Assembly (NCBI GenBank): GCA_900769525.1
Contig: CAAGGY010000109.1
Location: 1-32,356, forward strand
DNA from: an uncultured Alistipes sp.
GTDB lineage: Bacteria; Bacteroidota; Bacteroidia; Bacteroidales; Rikenellaceae
Length of the DNA stretch: 32,356 nt
Direction of reading: 5' to 3'
Shown piece by piece: positions 1-7,945 of this stretch. The notes below the pieces were generated by a model. It had not been told where the DNA came from. It searched no databases and was given only the letters and a program-made list of their open reading frames with translations. Every line of letters starts with the position of its first letter. Positions within the stretch are counted from its first letter, which is position 1. The position numbers and the translations under genes are program-made.

Positions 1-434
1 AGACCATCAAGAAGATTTCGGAGGATATCGAGAACTTCTCGTTCAACACCTCTATTGCAGCCTTTATGATCTGCCTCAATGAGCTTGGCGACTGCTCTAA
101 GCGTGAGATTTTGGAGCCACTCACCTCACTCATCGCACCATTTGCACCACACATCGCCGAGGAGCTGTGGCACGAGGCTTTGGGCAAGACAACAACAGTG
201 TGCGACGCAGAGTTCCCTAAGTTCGTGGCTGAGTACCTTGTTGAGAACTCGTTTGAGTACCCTGTGATGATCAATGGTAAGTTGCGCTTCAAGCAGGAGT
301 ATGCTCTCGATATGTCGCAGGATGATATCCAGAAGGATATCGTTACGACTGAGGGTGCTCAGAAGTGGCTTGAGGGCAAGCAGCCTAAGAAGATTATCGT
401 TGTCAAGGGCAAAATTATTAATATCGTAATGTAA
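1..434 (+). CDS. leuS: Leucyl-tRNA synthetase, C-terminal part (5' end outside window)
   Basis: The gene is open from the first bases of the window; the frame begins at base 3 and runs to TAA at 432-434. It attaches leucine to tRNA-Leu in the cytoplasm. What is visible is the end of the class Ia anticodon-binding helical domain, with the typical run PFAPHIAEELW (bases about 144-176), followed by the small C-terminal beta domain (VMINGKLRFK and the closing KIIVVKGKIINIVM). These are standard features of bacterial LeuRS. The catalytic HIGH and KMSKS motifs lie upstream of the window. The stop overlaps the ATG of the next gene (TAATG), so the two are probably translationally coupled. Confidence 0.95.
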   Translation, partial: TIKKISEDIENFSFNTSIAAFMICLNELGDCSKREILEPLTSLIAPFAPHIAEELWHEALGKTTTVCDAEFPKFVAEYLVENSFEYPVMINGKLRFKQEYALDMSQDDIQKDIVTTEGAQKWLEGKQPKKIIVVKGKIINIVM

Positions 435-1054
435 TGCGAAGATTTATCGCCGAGTCCATCTTTGCCGGTCTTCTGATCGGCATTGCTGGACTTGTTTTCC
501 TGCATGTCGGAGGCTTAGACGAAGGTCGAGGCTTCGGTGAGTTAGCTGGCGCTGTGCTCTTTGGCTTTGGACTAATGTCGGTGAGTGTGAGCAAGGCTCT
601 GCTCTTTACGGGCAAGGCGGGCTACCTACCATACAAAGAGTCGTTGCAGCTCCTTCCTATGGTCTTGCTCAATGCTGTGGGCTGCCTTCTTTTGGCGAGC
701 ATAGCATACTATACCATCAACGAGAGTGCTCTATCGACCCTTGATGCTATTATGATAGCACGCAAGGCGGCATCGTGGCGCATCATTATAACCTCAATAG
801 GTACGGGTGTCATCGTGACAATGGCACTTCAGGGCGTGCGTAGAGGCACCTATCTGCCGCTACTCTATGGTGTACCCGTATTCATTATGTGCGGACTACC
901 CCACTCTATTGCCGATGCATTCTACTACTGCGTAGCAATCCTAAATGGAGAGTTCGAGGCTTGGATGATACTTACGTGGATATGGTCTGTTGTGGGCAAC
1001 TACATAGGCTGCAACCTTCCCCGCTGGTTTATGGGTAAGGAGTTTGAGGCTTAG
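434..1054 (+). CDS. Formate/nitrite transporter (FNT) family-like membrane protein
   Basis: This is a 206-residue hydrophobic protein, probably an inner-membrane anion channel for formate, nitrite or a similar small monovalent anion. FNT hallmarks are visible: an AGLLIGIAG first helix (residues 11-19), LLFTGKAG (56-63) where family members have LFTGN, GLPHSIADAFYY (154-165) with the central pore histidine as His157, and GNYIGCNLPR (188-197) matching the final-helix GN.IG signature. The family is usually about 260-290 residues, so this is a compact version with short termini. It starts one base inside the leuS stop codon. The substrate cannot be read from the sequence. The family call is fairly firm; formate specificity is not. 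Confidence 0.75.
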   Translation: MRRFIAESIFAGLLIGIAGLVFLHVGGLDEGRGFGELAGAVLFGFGLMSVSVSKALLFTGKAGYLPYKESLQLLPMVLLNAVGCLLLASIAYYTINESALSTLDAIMIARKAASWRIIITSIGTGVIVTMALQGVRRGTYLPLLYGVPVFIMCGLPHSIADAFYYCVAILNGEFEAWMILTWIWSVVGNYIGCNLPRWFMGKEFEA

Positions 1055-1060
1055 TAATAT

Positions 1061-1096
1061 AGTAATGGCTGTCTTAATCGTAAGACAGCCATTACT
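1061..1096. terminator. Bidirectional hairpin terminator between convergent genes
   Basis: A perfect 16-bp inverted repeat (1061-1076 with 1081-1096) and an ATCG loop lie just after the stop of the FNT-like gene and just before the end of the oppositely oriented GH2 gene. AT-rich flanks on both sides suit termination in both directions, although no long T-run follows. Confidence 0.8.
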
Positions 1097-1113
1097 ATTT
1101 ATATATAGGTAGC

Positions 1114-4100
1114 CTACTTGTTTATCGGGCGAATCACATAGCCGTAGGAGTAGCTATCGGCCGTGAGTCGATACTTGTCCATAGGTTGTGCTCCCCACGA
1201 GGTGTCACCACCGAGGCCACGTTGCGCTAAGTCGACATGGAGCACCACCTCACGACGAGGCTCGATGTCGGAGTAGTGCATCTGCTTCTTCGTGAATCCT
1301 GGGTCGAGATCTTCCGAACGGTAAGGCATAGCACTCACGCTCAGCGGCTGAAGGCCCTCGATACGAATACCAATACCATCGTTGTTTGTAAGCTCCACCC
1401 AGCGCACATCACACTTATTGCCCGACTCCTGAGGGCGCACATATTGGAATAGCTGCTTATCAGTCGACTGATGCCAAAGGCCCAAGAATGCCGACTCCTT
1501 ACGATCGGCATAGTTCTCCCAAGGGCCACGACCGTAGTATGTAAAGCACTTATAGTCAGCAGGTAGTATCATACGCATACCGAAGCGTGGCAACTCAGGC
1601 ACATACTCGCCCTCACGCTCCCACTCAGCCTCGACCTGCAATGAGCCATCGGCCATAAAGGTGTAGGTTACAACATACTTCGACGGCGCATCTACTAAGT
1701 AGTACTCACCACGCACCGTAACTCTATCGTCGCTCTGCTCGACGGTAGCACCCAACGACTTACGGCGATTTGTGCGCCAGACATTGAGCGTACGCTGCAT
1801 ACCAGCGCCAAAGTCATTATCAGTCATAGCACGCCAGAACCACGGCTCAGGCAACTGTGACACAAGATCACGACCAGCCGAGACATAGCGCACAAGAGCG
1901 CCTGTGCGTGTATTAAAGAGCACACCCGTCTCGTCCTTATCCGAGGCATAGGCCACCAACCAGCCATCGCCCTGCTCAATCTCGAGCTTACCATCGACCT
2001 TGCCACGAGTAAAATCATACTCACCCAAGACAATCTGCTCGCAGGCCACATGGTGACCAGTTGGGATGAGTGGATGATCGGCACGCTGCATAGCCACTAA
2101 CTCCAACAGCAACTCACCCTCTCCCTCCAACGATAGCGGTAGAGTCACATCGACAAAGCTCTCGGGCGCACACTTGATAGCCTCAATTTTACCATCAGCC
2201 ACAAGCTCACCATTGGAATATAACGTATAAGCAAATGCATAGTCCGAAAGATTGGTAAATAGGTAATCGTTATAGATGCGCACCTTCGACTTCGCACGAT
2301 CGAGCAGCTCGAAGCGAACATCCTGATATACCTTCTTAACCTCGTAGAGTCCTGGGTGCGGAGTTCGGTCGGGCGATACCAGACCATTACAGCAGAAGTT
2401 CTCGTCGTGGGTGTACATCCACGCACCGAAGTCACCGCCATAACCCCAATAGTGGCGGCCATCACGACCTATGGCATCAATACCCTGGTCAACCCAATCC
2501 CATATAAAGCCACCCTGCATGTGCTTACCCAGAGCCATGATATCGAAATACTCACGGAAGTTACCCGTAGAGTTACCCATGGCGTGGGCAAACTCGCACA
2601 TGATATAGGGTTTCTTTGCATCCTTACGCTCTGCCCACTGGCGGAACTCCTCCATCGGAGGGTACATAGGGCAGCTGATGTCGGTGTGAGGGCCACTATA
2701 TCCCTGCTCAAGCTGCACATAACGGGTGCAATCACGCTTGTGAATCCAATCGTACATCTCGCCGTAGACCTCACCATCGCTACTCTCATTACCCATCGAC
2801 CAGAGAATTACCGAAGGGTGGTTCTTGTCACGCTCCACCATAGCCTGCACACGGTCGTGGTGTGCAGCCTTCCACTCCTCACGGTGCGACGGGTGGAACT
2901 TAGGATAGCTCTCGTCATAGCCCGTGCCACAGCCGTGTGCCTCGATATTAGCCTCGTCAACAAGCAGAATACCATACTCGTCACAGAGGTCGTACCACTC
3001 CGTAGGCTGAGGATAGTGGCTCGTGCGCACAGCATTGAAATTAAACTGCTTCATAAGCGTAATATCACGTAGCATAAGCTCACTGCTTACGACGTGTCCC
3101 GTAGCCGGGTTGTGCTCATGGATATTTACACCATTGATCATCAGGCGCTTACCATTGAGCAGTAGCTGAGCATCACGAATCTCAACTTTGCGGAATCCGG
3201 TGCGACAAGAGGTAGCCTCCACAACCCTACCCTTAGAGTCCTTGAGCGTGAGAACTGTTGTATAAAGGTATGGCTTCTCATAATTCCAGCTATTGACCTT
3301 TGCAAGCGTGAAGCTAAAACCAATATCTGAGCGCTCACCTGCGGCAAGTTCAACGCACCTATTTAGACGCCTTACAACCTTACCCTCGGCGTCACGCAAC
3401 TCAAGCTCTACAACGCCACTAAATGGCTTAGTATCAATATTTTCGAAGGCAACATCGGCTGAGTAGAGGCCATTTTTATAGCTCTTGTCGAGATCGCCCA
3501 CAACAAACATATCGGCAATGCGCACCTTGTCGACTGAGTAGAGCTTAACACCACGGTCGAAGCCCGACAATCGCCAAAAGTCCTGATCCTCAAGGTATGA
3601 GCCATCGGCCCAGCGATAGCCCTCAACGGCGAGAATGTTCTCGCCCTGAGCAACATAGTCGGTAATATCAAACTCGACAGCAGTCTTAGTACCCTCCGAG
3701 TAACCCACCTGCTTGCCATTAACCCAGACGTACATCGCAGCCAAGCCCGACTCAAAGTGCAGAATGGTACGGCGCTCTGCCCACCCCTTTGGTAGCTCGA
3801 ACATGTGACGATAGCAACCCGTAGGGTTATCGTCGTGCGGTATAAATGGAGGGTTCTTAGGGAATGGGTAGTTTACGTTGGTATAGATTGGCACGCCATA
3901 GCCCTGTATCTCCCAGTTGCCGGGCACAGCGATTGTTGGCCACACAGAGTCATCATACTCCTTTATCCAAAAGTCTTCAGGACGCTCCGCAGGCCTCTTC
4001 GACCAACTAAACTTCCACTCGCCACTAATATCCTTGACATACTCCGATACGCCACGCTCTGCTGCCGCCTCGGTCGACGAGTATGGGACAAGCGTTGCAC

Positions 4101-4218
4101 GGTGTGGCAGCCTATTTACGGCAAACACCTCTGGCTGCTCCCACAATGGGCGCTCCTGCGCAGAGACGAGTGTTATGCCACAAACAATGGTAAGGAAAAG
4201 AGAAAACAGTCTTCTCAT
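1114..4218 (-). CDS. Secreted GH2 beta-galactosidase (LacZ-like)
   Basis: This 1034-residue glycoside hydrolase family 2 enzyme is likely periplasmic and releases terminal beta-galactose from oligosaccharides. Residues 1-20 form a signal peptide ending LVSA before QERP. After it come the sugar-binding jelly-roll domain (about 60-230), an immunoglobulin-like domain, and the TIM barrel with GVNIHEH (363-369), the acid/base Glu478 in WSMGNESSDG, and the nucleophile Glu542 in MCEFAHAMGNS. The C-terminal region resembles the LacZ small-chain domain (YYGRGPWENY). The length equals that of classic LacZ, so it appears complete. The upstream nitroreductase ends two bases before its start, so both probably share the promoter at 4871-4902. 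No SusC/SusD or sugar regulator is adjacent, so this is not a typical polysaccharide utilisation locus. Galactose specificity is inferred from overall LacZ similarity. Confidence 0.9.
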   Translation of the reverse strand: MRRLFSLFLTIVCGITLVSAQERPLWEQPEVFAVNRLPHRATLVPYSSTEAAAERGVSEYVKDISGEWKFSWSKRPAERPEDFWIKEYDDSVWPTIAVPGNWEIQGYGVPIYTNVNYPFPKNPPFIPHDDNPTGCYRHMFELPKGWAERRTILHFESGLAAMYVWVNGKQVGYSEGTKTAVEFDITDYVAQGENILAVEGYRWADGSYLEDQDFWRLSGFDRGVKLYSVDKVRIADMFVVGDLDKSYKNGLYSADVAFENIDTKPFSGVVELELRDAEGKVVRRLNRCVELAAGERSDIGFSFTLAKVNSWNYEKPYLYTTVLTLKDSKGRVVEATSCRTGFRKVEIRDAQLLLNGKRLMINGVNIHEHNPATGHVVSSELMLRDITLMKQFNFNAVRTSHYPQPTEWYDLCDEYGILLVDEANIEAHGCGTGYDESYPKFHPSHREEWKAAHHDRVQAMVERDKNHPSVILWSMGNESSDGEVYGEMYDWIHKRDCTRYVQLEQGYSGPHTDISCPMYPPMEEFRQWAERKDAKKPYIMCEFAHAMGNSTGNFREYFDIMALGKHMQGGFIWDWVDQGIDAIGRDGRHYWGYGGDFGAWMYTHDENFCCNGLVSPDRTPHPGLYEVKKVYQDVRFELLDRAKSKVRIYNDYLFTNLSDYAFAYTLYSNGELVADGKIEAIKCAPESFVDVTLPLSLEGEGELLLELVAMQRADHPLIPTGHHVACEQIVLGEYDFTRGKVDGKLEIEQGDGWLVAYASDKDETGVLFNTRTGALVRYVSAGRDLVSQLPEPWFWRAMTDNDFGAGMQRTLNVWRTNRRKSLGATVEQSDDRVTVRGEYYLVDAPSKYVVTYTFMADGSLQVEAEWEREGEYVPELPRFGMRMILPADYKCFTYYGRGPWENYADRKESAFLGLWHQSTDKQLFQYVRPQESGNKCDVRWVELTNNDGIGIRIEGLQPLSVSAMPYRSEDLDPGFTKKQMHYSDIEPRREVVLHVDLAQRGLGGDTSWGAQPMDKYRLTADSYSYGYVIRPINK

Positions 4219-4220
4219 AT

Positions 4221-4850
4221 CTACTTAATGATTAGGTCGTCAAGACAAATCTTTGGCACATAGTGAACATCGCCCTCACGATAGTACGTGAGCGAGTCGC
4301 CCTCGTGGCACTCTTTGAGTTCGATATGCTCGGCAGGTCGTCCGATAGCCAGAACAAGCAGCGGCTCATAGGGCAGCTCGAGCAACTCACGAAGCTCAGC
4401 ATGGTCGAAAGCACCTATACAGATACCACCGAGGCCAAGCTCCGTAGCACGCAGCAGCATCGACTGTGCGGCAATGCCAAGGTCGATATCTACATACTTC
4501 GACTCCTCAACGGTTGAGCATATCACCACAAAGGCACGTGGCTCGGTGCCAGGAAATGGCAGATGAAGCTCTGGAAGAGCACCACCCAAGCGGATATGCT
4601 GGAGCACCTTGTCGGCCTCATCGCTAAGCACAGGGCGGAAGCGCAACACCTGCTGGTTGCGTGCCGAGGGACAGAGCGTTGCAGTCTCGATAATGCTCCT
4701 TAGCTGGTCGTCACGCACCACAAACTTACTATCGTAGCCACGATAGCTACGGTTGCGTAGCAACAGACGGCCAAGCGTAGCTACACGGCGACGTGCTGGC
4801 GTCTGGTTGCGAAAATCCTCCATACGTTTCTCAAGATAGTTATCTGCCAT
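4221..4850 (-). CDS. Nitroreductase family protein (FMN-dependent)
   Basis: This 209-residue flavoprotein of the nitroreductase fold would use NAD(P)H to reduce nitro compounds, quinones or an unknown substrate in the cytoplasm. Features seen are the FMN-phosphate-binding arginine stretch near the N-terminus (RNRSYRGYD, 32-40), PSARNQQ (61-67), which corresponds to the usual P-S-(x)-N-x-Q motif, and the late LGLGGICIGAF turn typical of the family. The protein has an extra N-terminal helix of about 30 residues. It is the first gene after a Bacteroidota-type promoter and is followed two bases later by the secreted GH2 gene. No functional link between the two is evident. The family is certain; the substrate is unknown. 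Confidence 0.85.
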   Translation of the reverse strand: MADNYLEKRMEDFRNQTPARRRVATLGRLLLRNRSYRGYDSKFVVRDDQLRSIIETATLCPSARNQQVLRFRPVLSDEADKVLQHIRLGGALPELHLPFPGTEPRAFVVICSTVEESKYVDIDLGIAAQSMLLRATELGLGGICIGAFDHAELRELLELPYEPLLVLAIGRPAEHIELKECHEGDSLTYYREGDVHYVPKICLDDLIIK

Positions 4851-4870
4851 AGTTCAAAAGGGTTAATGTA

Positions 4871-4902
4871 CAAAGATACGAAAATAATCTTTGTAATACA
4901 AT
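4871..4902 (-). promoter_or_regulatory. Promoter of the nitroreductase-GH2 operon
   Basis: On the minus strand, ATTG (4902-4899), 20 bases and TATCTTTG (4878-4871) match the Bacteroidota -33/-7 pattern, with a perfect TAnnTTTG -7 box. Transcription would start near 4864, giving a leader of about 14 bases before the ATG at 4850. Confidence 0.65.
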
Positions 4903-4918
4903 TTTTTGTGTATCTTTG
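4890..4918 (+). promoter_or_regulatory. Promoter of rnpB
   Basis: TTTG (4890-4893), 17 bases and TATCTTTG (4911-4918) form a consensus Bacteroidota promoter just before the RNase P RNA. It overlaps the -33 side of the divergent nitroreductase promoter. Confidence 0.75.
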
Positions 4919-4920
4919 CA

Positions 4921-5275
4921 GCCGCATAGGCACTCTATCGCTGCCACGCAAGTGGGGGAGGAAAGTCCGAGCAACATAGAGCACCACGCAAGTTAACGGC
5001 TTGATATTCGTGAGGATATAGTAGCGTAGAAGAAAATAACCGCCTCGCAAGGGGTAAGGGTGAGAAGGCGGGGTAAGAGCCCACCGCGAGTGTAGCAATA
5101 CATCTCGGCAGTACGCCTCGTGGGTTGCAAGACCATGTATACCGACAACTAAGGGTTGCTCGTCCAATGTCGGGGGGTAGGTTGCTAGAGGCGGCAAGTG
5201 ATTGTCGTCGTAGATAAATGATAGAGGCCCAAGCTTCGGCCTGGGAACAGAACTCGGCTTATCGCTTATGCAAAC
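4921..5275 (+). ncRNA. rnpB: RNase P RNA, bacterial type A
   Basis: This is the catalytic RNA of ribonuclease P, which trims the 5' leader of pre-tRNAs. The universally conserved 5' core is at 4958-4969 (GAGGAAAGTCCG, followed by GAGCAACATAGAGCA). The conserved 3' core ACAGAA-CTCGGCTTA is at 5247-5261. The ends pair as helix P1 (4924-4931 with 5264-5271, one G-U). The length of about 350 bases is normal for type A. End positions are estimated from P1 and the promoter and may be off by a few bases. Confidence 0.95.
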
Positions 5276-5278
5276 TTT

Positions 5279-5315
5279 AAGGGGCTGGCTAAGAAGTAAC
5301 TTAGCCAGCCCCCTT
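5279..5315. terminator. Hairpin terminator after rnpB, probably bidirectional
   Basis: AAGGGGCTGGCTAAG (5279-5293) pairs with CTTAGCCAGCCCCCTT (5300-5315; one bulged C) around a short loop. It lies directly after rnpB and just downstream of the stop of the convergent gene ending at 5334, so it can serve both strands. Confidence 0.8.
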
Positions 5316-5333
5316 AATCTAAGAGAGTGAATA

Positions 5334-5900
5334 CTAATAGATTCGTGAATTGCGCAAAATCTCGTAAACTGATGCGGCCCAATAGTTGCGTAGACCATAG
5401 CCTCCTGGCTCACCCTCGACTGTGACACATCGCTCAATAACACGAGTCTCGACATCAAAAACAACGATATTAAAGATACCCACTTCGCCAGCCTTATTGA
5501 GCATTCGTGTTATGATGATAGCACCCTTACCCGACTTGTGTGGCAACTCGTAGGCGGCAATAATCTCGTCGATGTTTAACATTTCGATAGCGGGTGTTGA
5601 CACCTTAATATTCGAGAAATCTGCACTCTTATTATACTCGATCATATAATCGATGCAAAGTTCATACTTCTGCTTAAACATCTTTGAGACATTATACTTG
5701 TTTGGCTCAATCTTAAACAGCATATTAATACCACCCACAGAACGCTCAAAATCGACCTCTGGCTCGGCTGCTCCATACACCTTCATATGCGAGAAGTCGA
5801 TACCATAGAAGTAGTATTTCGACTCAGTATTGCTTGCAAACACAGCGGTAGAGAGCAGGCAAAAGGCTACAACGAATGAGAATAACTTATAGATCTTCAT
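5334..5900 (-). CDS. Secreted protein of unknown function
   Basis: I do not recognise this 188-residue protein. It has a clear signal peptide (positive MKIYK, hydrophobic stretch, cleavage after AVFA near residue 22) and no lipobox, so it is probably periplasmic. The mature part is mixed alpha/beta with no cysteine cluster or known catalytic motif. Recognisable elements are YYFYGIDFSHMKVYG just after the signal peptide, a beta-rich region IFNIVVFDVETRVI (about 140-153) and a final amphipathic stretch. Its neighbour at 6030-6602 has the same size and order of elements (signal peptide, a D-[FY]-S segment early, a strand pair in the second half, helical end), which hints that they are diverged relatives; this is by eye only. 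A promoter-like box lies at 5940-5947. Confidence 0.6.
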   Translation of the reverse strand: MKIYKLFSFVVAFCLLSTAVFASNTESKYYFYGIDFSHMKVYGAAEPEVDFERSVGGINMLFKIEPNKYNVSKMFKQKYELCIDYMIEYNKSADFSNIKVSTPAIEMLNIDEIIAAYELPHKSGKGAIIITRMLNKAGEVGIFNIVVFDVETRVIERCVTVEGEPGGYGLRNYWAASVYEILRNSRIY

Positions 5901-5928
5901 TGCTTTACTTTATAATCAGATTAATCTT

Positions 5929-5987
5929 AAAAAGAGATGCAAAGCTAAACCCAGCTCAACAACCATCGACCAAGGCGTTAGCTTTGC
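5929..5987 (-). terminator. Candidate terminator overlapping a promoter-like box
   Basis: The interval 5901-6029 has no gene. On the minus strand GCAAAGCTAA (5987-5978) can pair with TTAGCTTTGC (5948-5939) across a 29-base loop, followed by a run of five T (5933-5929). This could end the transcript leaving the gene at 6030. The downstream arm also contains TAGCTTTG (5947-5940), a perfect TAnnTTTG box, placed to start transcription near 5933 for the gene at 5334-5900. No convincing -33 box accompanies it. Confidence 0.4.
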
Positions 5988-6029
5988 ACTCAATCACCAA
6001 CAATTCTTAAACGGATATATCGCAGTTGC

Positions 6030-6602
6030 TTACTTGACCTTCTTCAGCATCTTCTTAAATTCAGCACCTAAAGCAACATAGGCCATCTGCCAACGAGCTC
6101 TATCAGAGAAATCAAAACCTGATGCGAAGCCCTTAAGCTCGTTAAAGTGTAGAGCGCCAACCTTCTCGTTTGTAGAGGCCTGAATGATATCTATCTGACC
6201 AGATATAACAGCGCCACCAGCCTTAGCGCCCGCAAATGGGTTGAACTGCGCGCCTGCATTGCCCAACATTAGGCTATTTAGTTTAATTACGAAGATGTAC
6301 TCTGGATTTTCGGGATTATGAATAAATTTCTTGTTTATGAACACAGGAACAGCTCTGCCATACTGCTCCGCTCCAACTACGATATTAGACTCCCAATCGT
6401 AGCGGAACTTCTCGTCCTTGCTTGCCAAGAACTCATCGAGTTGTTTACCCTCAACAAAAAGATCGGAATAGTCGAACTTAACGTCGTAGGAACCATTACC
6501 CTTAAGCATCAATACATTTCCCTCATAAGTCAAAGACTGCTTCTGTGCTGAAGCTGTCATCATCGCTCCCAAAGCTAGGATAATTAGTAATAACTTTCTC
6601 AT
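6030..6602 (-). CDS. Secreted protein of unknown function
   Basis: This 190-residue protein has a strong signal peptide (MRKLLLIILALGAMMTASA, cleavage before QKQS) and no lipid-anchor cysteine. I do not recognise the mature domain. It starts with a strand-rich segment (LTYEGNVLMLKG and YDVKFDYSDLFVEGK), has a glycine/alanine-rich turn (AGAQFNPFAGAKAGG, about 117-131), then a strand pair (SGQIDIIQAS and KVGALHFNE) and a basic C-terminal helix. It begins 44 bases after the stop of the ligase gene with no promoter box between them, so it may be the last gene of the polyene operon; with the gene at 5334 it could equally be an unrelated secreted pair. A role in polyene export or anchoring would be speculation. 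Confidence 0.6.
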   Translation of the reverse strand: MRKLLLIILALGAMMTASAQKQSLTYEGNVLMLKGNGSYDVKFDYSDLFVEGKQLDEFLASKDEKFRYDWESNIVVGAEQYGRAVPVFINKKFIHNPENPEYIFVIKLNSLMLGNAGAQFNPFAGAKAGGAVISGQIDIIQASTNEKVGALHFNELKGFASGFDFSDRARWQMAYVALGAEFKKMLKKVK

Positions 6603-6646
6603 AATAACAAGGTTTTAATTTTAGGTTAATATTATTGTTGGTGCCG

Positions 6647-7945
6647 TTATGGTCTTAAATCACGGAACTTAATGGTCTTACGGCTCATGGCTGGCATCTG
6701 CAACTGCGCAATGAGCTCAACCGACTCAAACTTGATATCTGGAGCTACACGCACCTTCGAGCGGAAGATATCCTTAATCTGCTTAACAAAGGCCTCTGAG
6801 TGGTTGGTGCTACCGATGCGAATCTGAATCTGGTCGGTGCCAATCGAGTTGGTAAACACCTCGACGATATAGTTCTGCACATCAGGGATATTATCCAGGA
6901 TGTCGAACAACACAGGTGGATAGATTGTCGTGCCCTTGAACTTAATCATCTGTCCCTTACGACCGATAACCGAGCTAAGGCGGGCGCTATTACGACCACA
7001 CTTGCAAGGCTCGATAAAGCGGATACACATATCGCCAGTCTTGAAGCGCACCAGAGGCATACCCTCGACACCAATAGTTGTTATTGTCACCTCGCCAGGC
7101 TCACCATCAGCAACAGGCTTATTGTTCTCGTCCAGAAGCTCGACGATGATTAAATCAGAGGGGATATGTCCTCCCTCATGTGCCTCACACTCGGTAAACG
7201 ACGACTGCATCTCAGTCGAGGCATAGGTCGAGTAGAGCTCCAACTCTGGCCACTTATCATTGATTCTCTTACCCAGCGTTGTAAGCTCACCATCGGGATT
7301 GCGCAGTGCCTCACCGATGCAGATAGCCCTCTTAAGGCATGAGTTGTTATAGTCGATACCATTGCTCTCAGCAAACTCAATCATCTTAATCAGGAACGAG
7401 GGCACCACAACGCAGATTGTCGACTTAACACGCTGAATTGTATCCCACTGCAACTCAGGAATACCGTTGCCAACACGCACAATACCACAACCAAGCTCAC
7501 GAGCACCGAGGAAGTAGGCCAAGCCAGCCATAAAGCGGCGGTCGATGGTGGTCATAAGCTGCATAACATCCTCCTTTGTACAGCCTGTGATTGAGAACGA
7601 GCTGGCCTCGTTGTAGGCCAGACGCTGCAAGTCGTTTTCGGTAAGCGCAAAGGTCACAGGGTTACCCAACGTACCCGATGTTGTCACATAGTCGATAACC
7701 TCTGTTGGCTTGGCGCACAAGAAGTCGCTATTGTGGAGCTGCAAATCCTGCTTCGTGGTTGTTGGAAGCTGCTGCAAATCCTCAAGAGTGTTAATCTTTG
7801 CGATGTCGACATTATGCTGCTCGAAGAGTCGCTTATAGAAGGCTGAATGTTCTGAGACATAGCGCAATGTCTCTCTCATTCGTTGCTCCTGGAAGCTCTT
7901 AATCTCTTGAGGAGTCTGGTAGTGGAGGTTTCTATCTTTTATCAT
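6647..7945 (-). CDS. PaaK-like aryl-CoA/ACP ligase (phenylacetate-CoA ligase family)
   Basis: This 432-residue adenylate-forming enzyme is the right length for PaaK (about 430). Motifs seen are the ATP-binding loop TTSGTLGNPV (88-97), YASTEMQSSF (241-250) in the A5 region, RFKTGD later in the chain, and the hinge-like RKGQMIKFKGTTIYP, which is characteristic of PaaK enzymes. In this setting the expected substrate is the 4-coumarate (or a hydroxylated relative) made by the ammonia-lyase, activated as an aryl-AMP and passed to CoA or directly to an ACP. Its start overlaps the end of the C45 gene by 14 bases. It sits at the far end of the operon from the ammonia-lyase. Family call is strong; the acceptor (CoA or ACP) is unresolved. 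Confidence 0.85.
   Translation of the reverse strand: MIKDRNLHYQTPQEIKSFQEQRMRETLRYVSEHSAFYKRLFEQHNVDIAKINTLEDLQQLPTTTKQDLQLHNSDFLCAKPTEVIDYVTTSGTLGNPVTFALTENDLQRLAYNEASSFSITGCTKEDVMQLMTTIDRRFMAGLAYFLGARELGCGIVRVGNGIPELQWDTIQRVKSTICVVVPSFLIKMIEFAESNGIDYNNSCLKRAICIGEALRNPDGELTTLGKRINDKWPELELYSTYASTEMQSSFTECEAHEGGHIPSDLIIVELLDENNKPVADGEPGEVTITTIGVEGMPLVRFKTGDMCIRFIEPCKCGRNSARLSSVIGRKGQMIKFKGTTIYPPVLFDILDNIPDVQNYIVEVFTNSIGTDQIQIRIGSTNHSEAFVKQIKDIFRSKVRVAPDIKFESVELIAQLQMPAMSRKTIKFRDLRP

Noticed and set aside
2356..3072. Open frame of 238 codons antisense to the GH2 gene
   Set aside because: It lies wholly within the well-supported GH2 coding region, has no recognisable domain and is rich in residues typical of reverse-frame readings.
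1114..4850. Polysaccharide utilisation locus
   Set aside because: There is a GH2 enzyme but no SusC/SusD pair, sugar regulator or second glycosidase; the neighbour is a nitroreductase.
4781..5464. Open frame on the minus strand across rnpB
   Set aside because: It covers the RNase P RNA, its promoter and terminator, and parts of two real genes, with no domain signal.
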